This document shows, one piece after another, positions 32,701 to 36,393 of a stretch of 36,393 nucleotides of DNA (positions are counted from its first letter, which is position 1; each line of letters opens with the position of its first letter). The stretch lies in contig JABDBG010000019.1 in NCBI GenBank assembly GCA_013288745.1, positions 1-36,393 on the forward strand, read 5' to 3'. This DNA is from Bacteroidota bacterium (GTDB taxonomy: Bacteria > Bacteroidota > Bacteroidia > Chitinophagales > Chitinophagaceae). A program made the translations under genes and the position numbers. The notes under the pieces are model-generated. The model was not told the origin of the DNA, ran no database searches, and saw nothing but the letters and a program-made list of their open reading frames with translations.

Positions 32701-34565
32701 AAGAACTAAAGGTCAATTCAGATTCTGTTGGTATTGTAAATTCGAAAGGAAGGTACAATATGGCTACCGGTGTTGCAACCTTTACCGCAAAGGGGGATAA
32801 TGACAGGTATCAGTTCAATGTTGATGGAAGTTTTAATAGTCATGATTCAACGGCCAACCAAACAAATATCGTGTTACAAACTAATAAATTTGATCTGGCA
32901 CTTTTGAATAATTATTTAGGAGACATATTTAGTAATATCACCGGCGTTGCTAATACTTCCAATATGAAAATTTCGGGTAGTACGGATCATCTTTTGATCA
33001 CCGGTACAGCTGTAGTTGACAGCGGATCTGTAGTAGTAGGGTACACGCAGTGCAAATATAAATTTAAGAATACTTCAGTCAAATTTAATCCTGATGAAAT
33101 TGACCTGGGGACAATTCACTTAACAGATACATTGGGCAATACTGCAACAGTAAGCGGTAAAATATACCATACCTTTTTTGATGATTTCTCATTTGATGAT
33201 GTTCATTTCCAAACAAAAAAATTACTGTTACTGAACACAACAAAGAAAGATAATTCGCAGTTTTATGGCAAAGTGATCGGAAGAGGTACCATGTCTTTAA
33301 ATGGCCCGCTTACAAATATGGTAATGGATATTGACGGCGATCCTTCTAATAATGTTGCAGATAGCAACCATATTTATTTATTGACAGGAAATAGCGTAGA
33401 AAATAGCGGGATAGACTATATAGATTTTGTTCAGTATGGTAATAAAATGAAGGATAATACTAAATTGAAATTATCAAGCAGTTTATTGGTTGATATGAAT
33501 GTTACTGCAAATCCTTCTTGTAAAATTGATGTGATATTGGATGAAACAACGGGCGATGTCATCAAAGGACAGGGCAACGGAAAATTAAATATACGAGTAG
33601 GAACAAATGAACCTTTATCAATAAGAGGTAGGTACGATATAACGAAAGGTGAATACACTTTTAACTTTCAAACATTCTTTCATAAATTTTTTACCGTTAA
33701 TAGCGGAAGTATAGTTTGGACGGGCGATCCTTATCTGGCGAATGTTGATATGGTGGCAGAATACCTGGCTAAAGGAGTGGATCTTACAACGCTTCCATTA
33801 GCGAGTGCCAATACACCAAAAAGCGATGTTATTGTATTGGCTCATTTAACAGAGACCCTGTTAAAACCGAAAATAAACTTTGAATTTAAATTGCCTGATT
33901 ATAGCGGTGCCGGTAATGATTTTTCTGTGCTTAAAAGTTTTGACATATTTGCAGGAGATGAAAATGAGATGAATAAGCAGGTTACGTCTGTACTGTTATT
34001 CAATACGTTTATTAGTACGGGCGCAAGCCTTGCTGGTGGCGGTTATTCGGTGTTAACGAATACGATTGGCGGTGTAATATCCAGCGCACTCTCCAGTTCT
34101 TTTAATAAGATATTGCAAAAAGTATTAAATAATAATACGGTATCCACTTATGTAGATATTAATTCGAGTTTAGCAATAGACAACCAATTGCAGGGAGCGG
34201 GGAAAGTAGGAGTTACTAAAACCTTTTTGGATAACAGGCTTGTTGTATCGGTTGGTGGTAATCTTGATTATAATAATCCTAATGGCGCAGCAGCTGCAAC
34301 GCCCAATGGAAAATCCAATAGCTTTTTATTAACTCCCGATGTAATTATTCAATGGATATTGACAAAAGACGGAAGAATAAGAGTTGTAGGTTTTAACCAA
34401 ACTGATTACGACCCTATAGTTGGCGAAAGAAACAGAACAGGACTTAAACTCACCTACCACAAAGATGCAGATAAGGTGTTAAATATATTAAAGCGTAAAA
34501 AAGAAACACCTAAAAGTGATTTGCGAAGAAGAAGGCTGGATGATAAAGACAGCAATTCTGATTAG
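29790..34565 (+). CDS. tamB: TamB-family translocation and assembly module protein
   Basis: TamB/AsmA-like proteins bridge inner and outer membranes as a hydrophobic beta-groove that moves phospholipid and helps build outer-membrane proteins. The product is up to 1591 residues. It has one N-terminal membrane anchor (about 17-35, after RSRKILKQ), a long run of repeated beta strands, and the conserved C-terminal TamB domain (about 1250-1560), including GRYDITKGEYTFNF and VGVTKTFLDNRLVVSVGGN. A charged, basic tail ends the protein. No ATG exists before or near the anchor. The earliest start is TTG at 29790, three codons after an in-frame TAG, but it overlaps a consensus promoter box, so initiation may be at ATA 29796, ATT 29799 or CTG 29811. 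The stop is three bases from the convergent ribBA stop. Confidence 0.87.
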   Translation: MYIIYTSLQRSRKILKQFVLTVLLLLALVYVTLHLTPVQNWIARKVTTTLSEKLHTEVSIQSIGFRFFDKFELEGLLIRDLHKDTLLYAGTANVSITDWFFLKDKPVLKYVGLDDAVVNMNRKDSVWNYQFIADYLSGATKDTSTKRGGGIDIDLKTLELQNVFINSIDQWKGQDMLTSVKKLNLSADDIDLTKKKIDLNTITIDGGSFAIKEYTGYRPDADIPIDVIDTTQAYKWNNDGWIVNIKDIKLTNSSFASDNQTDRPAYTDHFDGLHLRFDSIAGDIDNVHFEKDTLTSGVKLSSTERSGFKVKKLEAQMKFTPELLEFKQLDLVTNRSRLGNYYAMKYNNFTDDMNSFLHKVTLYGNFDNCTVNSDDLAFFAPELKNWHRTFSVKGTAKGTIDNLTATKMLIKSGNTIIDGDITLSGLPDIDNTFIDFKSKNLQTNYADVTTIVPSLKQITYPQLSRLGNIHYKGNFTGFINDFVAYGTINTNLGTVTGDVNMKFPTGKPITYSGKIATGGFQLGQFLDLAELGAIAFNGDVKGQGLKTKDLKANFDGNISSITFMGYPYKNIKLNGDFDKRLFNGTVSVNDPNLELDYLKGTIDLNNEEPVFNFDANLSKADFKQLKLTHDNFLLTGHFNFNFSGSNIDNFLGSAKIYNATLLHENSPLSFDSLTLHSKIINNEKFLTVQSNEMEASVTGKFTILELPDAFKLFLNHYYPSYIKKPTYALNDQDFRFMIQTNNIDNYIQLVDPKLQGFNNTVITGDLRLKENELNINASVPQFGYNGKIFNNIRLIGHGNLDTLVAKVDVSDIAINDSIHFPSTKLVFSSHNDISKISLTTSATQTLNNASLNAQVQTMANGVKIDFFPSSFVINDKEWDIEKDGELIVGPSQLIASNIKLSQGIQQVNIATTPSTTVPNTNDILIGVKKVSIIDITPYLFKDPRLEGLLTGTITITDPFGKAIIDYDAEAEELKVNSDSVGIVNSKGRYNMATGVATFTAKGDNDRYQFNVDGSFNSHDSTANQTNIVLQTNKFDLALLNNYLGDIFSNITGVANTSNMKISGSTDHLLITGTAVVDSGSVVVGYTQCKYKFKNTSVKFNPDEIDLGTIHLTDTLGNTATVSGKIYHTFFDDFSFDDVHFQTKKLLLLNTTKKDNSQFYGKVIGRGTMSLNGPLTNMVMDIDGDPSNNVADSNHIYLLTGNSVENSGIDYIDFVQYGNKMKDNTKLKLSSSLLVDMNVTANPSCKIDVILDETTGDVIKGQGNGKLNIRVGTNEPLSIRGRYDITKGEYTFNFQTFFHKFFTVNSGSIVWTGDPYLANVDMVAEYLAKGVDLTTLPLASANTPKSDVIVLAHLTETLLKPKINFEFKLPDYSGAGNDFSVLKSFDIFAGDENEMNKQVTSVLLFNTFISTGASLAGGGYSVLTNTIGGVISSALSSSFNKILQKVLNNNTVSTYVDINSSLAIDNQLQGAGKVGVTKTFLDNRLVVSVGGNLDYNNPNGAAAATPNGKSNSFLLTPDVIIQWILTKDGRIRVVGFNQTDYDPIVGERNRTGLKLTYHKDADKVLNILKRKKETPKSDLRRRRLDDKDSNSD

Positions 34566-34568
34566 CTA

Positions 34569-35774
34569 TTATTTTTTATGCAATATGGTATGTCCTAATT
34601 TATCTCTTTTAGTAGTAAGGTATTTTTCATTATGTGCATTTGGTTTTATTTCAATAGGTACAGTATCTACCACTTCTAAACCATAGCCCAATAAGCCTGC
34701 ACGTTTGCGGGGATTATTGCTTATCAATTTCATTTTATTAATACCGAGGTGACGTAATATTTGTGCACCAACGCCGTAATCTCTTTCATCCATTTTAAAA
34801 CCTAATTCTAAATTAGCTTCAACGGTATCTCTGCCTTGTTCTTGTAACTTGTACGCTTTTAATTTGTTTAATAAGCCGATACCACGACCTTCCTGGTTCA
34901 TATACAATACCAAACCTTTGCCTTCAGCTTCTATCATTTGTAAAGCAGCATGTAATTGATCACCGCAATCACAGCGCAGCGAGCCTAAAATATCTCCGGT
35001 AACACAACTGCTATGTACTCTTACTAAGACAGATTCGTCTTTTGTCCATTCGCCTTTTTTTATGGCAAGATGTATCTCACCGGTGGTAATTTGTTCAAAA
35101 GCTATTAGTTCAAACATGCCATATTTAGTAGGCATTTGTACACGTACTTCTTCCTTTATCAGTGTTTCTTTGCTGAGTCTGTAGGTGATAAGGTCTTTTA
35201 TAGAAATGATCTTAAGATCGAATTTTTTAGCGATCTCGATTAGTTCAGGAAGGCGCGCCATACTTCCATCTTCATTCATGATCTCTACCAATACGCCTGC
35301 TGGTTCAAAACCGGCAAGTCTGGCTAGGTCAATCGTCGCTTCTGTATGTCCTGATCTTCTTAAAACACCACCTTTTTTTGCTTTTAACGGGAATATATGT
35401 CCGGGCCTCCCCAAAATTTCAGGGGTAGTAGCAGGATCAATCAATGCCTGGATAGTTTTAGCTCTGTCATGAGCCGAAATACCTGTAGTACAGCCATGAC
35501 CCAAAAGATCAACGCTGATGGTAAAGGCTGTTTCGTGCAAAGCCGTGTTAGATTGTACCATTGGTGTAAGCTCCAATTCTTTGCAACGTTCTTCAGTAAG
35601 TGGAGCACAGATCAATCCGCGGCCATATTTGCTCATAAAATTGATGATCTCAGGCGTTACCGTATTGGCTGCTATAACAAAATCACCTTCATTTTCTCTA
35701 TCCTCATCGTCCACCACAATTACCATTTTACCATTTTTAATATCTTTAATGGCACTTTCTATACTATCTAACAT
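34569..35774 (-). CDS. ribBA: bifunctional 3,4-dihydroxy-2-butanone-4-phosphate synthase / GTP cyclohydrolase II
   Basis: This is a 401-residue fusion catalysing the two entry steps of riboflavin synthesis: ribulose 5-phosphate to dihydroxybutanone phosphate (RibB) and GTP to the pyrimidine precursor (RibA). The RibB half (1-205) has DEDRENEGD (23-31), GHGCTTGIS and [10 protein letters not shown]. The RibA half has the zinc ligands C257, C268 and C270 ([10 protein letters not shown]), the GRGIGLLNK segment and [12 protein letters not shown] (329-340, with D329 and R331 as the catalytic pair by analogy with E. coli RibA). Both halves look intact. The length is standard for the fusion. No other rib gene is adjacent and no FMN riboswitch was recognised upstream. 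Confidence 0.96.
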   Translation of the reverse strand: MLDSIESAIKDIKNGKMVIVVDDEDRENEGDFVIAANTVTPEIINFMSKYGRGLICAPLTEERCKELELTPMVQSNTALHETAFTISVDLLGHGCTTGISAHDRAKTIQALIDPATTPEILGRPGHIFPLKAKKGGVLRRSGHTEATIDLARLAGFEPAGVLVEIMNEDGSMARLPELIEIAKKFDLKIISIKDLITYRLSKETLIKEEVRVQMPTKYGMFELIAFEQITTGEIHLAIKKGEWTKDESVLVRVHSSCVTGDILGSLRCDCGDQLHAALQMIEAEGKGLVLYMNQEGRGIGLLNKLKAYKLQEQGRDTVEANLELGFKMDERDYGVGAQILRHLGINKMKLISNNPRKRAGLLGYGLEVVDTVPIEIKPNAHNEKYLTTKRDKLGHTILHKK

Positions 35775-35791
35775 ATTGATTATTTATTATG

Positions 35792-35830
35792 CAAAGGTAA
35801 CAAGGTTTACCCTCAATTTTAAAGGTAAAC
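35792..35830 (-). promoter_or_regulatory. ribBA promoter with an overlapping inverted repeat
   Basis: On the minus strand TACCTTTG (35799-35792) is a full -7 match, with a TTTA box 20 bases upstream, giving a leader of about 13 bases. A 7-bp inverted repeat, GTTTACC (35805-35811) and GGTAAAC (35824-35830), covers the spacer and -33 region and could be an operator. Its binding protein is unknown. Confidence 0.5.
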
Positions 35831-35944
35831 GATTATGAAATAGGGAAATGTTATCGGTACTGAATCGTAGGTTTTATCGTAAAAGTTGCTTTTAGCCTAT
35901 AGGTATTACATAAAACTCAGCTATCCATAGGGGAACAAGGGTTT

Positions 35945-35976
35945 ATTGCCAAACATAATTTGTTAAAGTACCTTTT
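35945..35976 (+). promoter_or_regulatory. possible promoter of the ATP-grasp-like gene
   Basis: ATTG (35945-35948), a 20-base spacer and TACCTTTT (35969-35976) differ from the consensus by one base in each box. The leader would be about 73 bases. The remainder of the 279-base divergent region holds no recognised feature. Confidence 0.3.
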
Positions 35977-36053
35977 ACAAAATATATTTACCATACTAAT
36001 CCTAGGCCCTTTAAAAAATCCAGCTAAATAAACACTATTAACAATCATTAGTA

Positions 36054-36393
36054 ATGAAGAAAATTGGAATTTTATTCGGTAAGGAAAGGGGTTTTGCGGA
36101 TGCTTTTATTGAAAAAATAAACAGTAAAAAGATCAAGGGTATCAAAGCGGAATCTGTTTACATCGAAAAAGTAGAGCATGGAGAGGGCAGCGGTTATGCT
36201 GTTATTGTAGACCGGATATCACAAAAAGTTCCCTTTTACAGGTCTTATTTAAAAAATGCAGCTTTACACGGAACAGCTGTTATTAATAATCCGTTTTGGC
36301 TAAGTGCAGATGAAAATTTCTTTAACAATGGCCTGGCTACAAAGATAAAAATAGCTGTTCCTAAAACAGTTATCCTGCCATCGAGAAACCTGC
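36054..36393 (+). CDS. ATP-grasp-like protein, N-terminal part, cut by window edge
   Basis: The frame opens at the ATG at 36054 (MKKIGILFGKERGFADAF) and is still open after 113 codons. The visible part looks like the N-terminal region of a RimK/glutathione-synthetase-like ATP-grasp protein: a first Rossmann-like strand, then DRISQKVPFYRSYLKNAAL, GTAVINNPFW and the PKTVILPS segment that usually precedes the ATP-grasp core. The core itself lies beyond the window. The family is inferred from pattern memory and the substrate is unknown. It is divergent from ribBA. Confidence 0.65.
   Translation, partial: MKKIGILFGKERGFADAFIEKINSKKIKGIKAESVYIEKVEHGEGSGYAVIVDRISQKVPFYRSYLKNAALHGTAVINNPFWLSADENFFNNGLATKIKIAVPKTVILPSRNL

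Noticed and set aside
35397-35838. Plus-strand frames opposite the ribBA start
   Set aside because: They are antisense to a strongly conserved catalytic region and show no similarity to known proteins.
35775-36053. FMN riboswitch upstream of ribBA
   Set aside because: The leader predicted from the promoter is only about 13 bases, and the conserved RFN element sequences were not found.

Overview
The window looks like chromosomal DNA from a Bacteroidota member, most likely family Chitinophagaceae or a close relative. The reasons are an AT-rich genome, type IX secretion system (T9SS) proteins and a T9SS sorting domain, promoter-like TTTG / TAnnTTTG elements, almost no Shine-Dalgarno sequences, a bacteroidete-type TamB and a fused RibBA. 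No tRNA, rRNA, CRISPR array, insertion sequence or prophage was recognised. No stretch over 300 bases lacks a gene.

Layout. 1-4400 holds a partial secreted protein (-), MazG (+), a PolX-like PHP protein (-), a 48-residue lysine/alanine/proline histone-H1-like protein (-) and the ribosomal proteins L27 and L21 (-). The L27 gene carries an extra base in an A7 tract. 4437-8954 holds a PlsC acyltransferase, PriA helicase and MurB, all (+). Their spacers contain degenerate 7- and 8-base tandem repeats. 8993-11645 (-) is a VWA protein plus MoxR/ChlI-like AAA ATPase pair. 11932-22437 (+) is a 10.5-kb gene for a 3501-residue secreted protein: signal peptide, GH71/99-like catalytic domain, CBM6, CBM9, 31 He_PIG-type Ig-like units and a C-terminal T9SS sorting domain. 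TrmH (-) faces it across a strong two-way terminator. 23360-29705 (+) encodes a PorV-family barrel and a large C25-peptidase protein resembling PorU2. TamB (+), RibBA (-) and the start of an ATP-grasp-like gene (+) follow.

How the parts may work together. The sorting domain marks the giant protein as T9SS cargo. The PorV-like/PorU-like pair downstream is the type of module that receives such cargo at the outer membrane and removes the sorting domain. TamB serves outer-membrane assembly or lipid transport. The right half is therefore an envelope and secretion neighbourhood, although a direct link between this cargo and this pair is inference. The left half is conserved housekeeping. The most unusual observations are the L27 frameshift, the PolX with all three expected polymerase carboxylates missing, the recently expanded 246-base repeats of the giant gene, the clustered heptamer repeats around rplU-plsC-priA, and a consensus promoter lying on top of the earliest possible tamB start.
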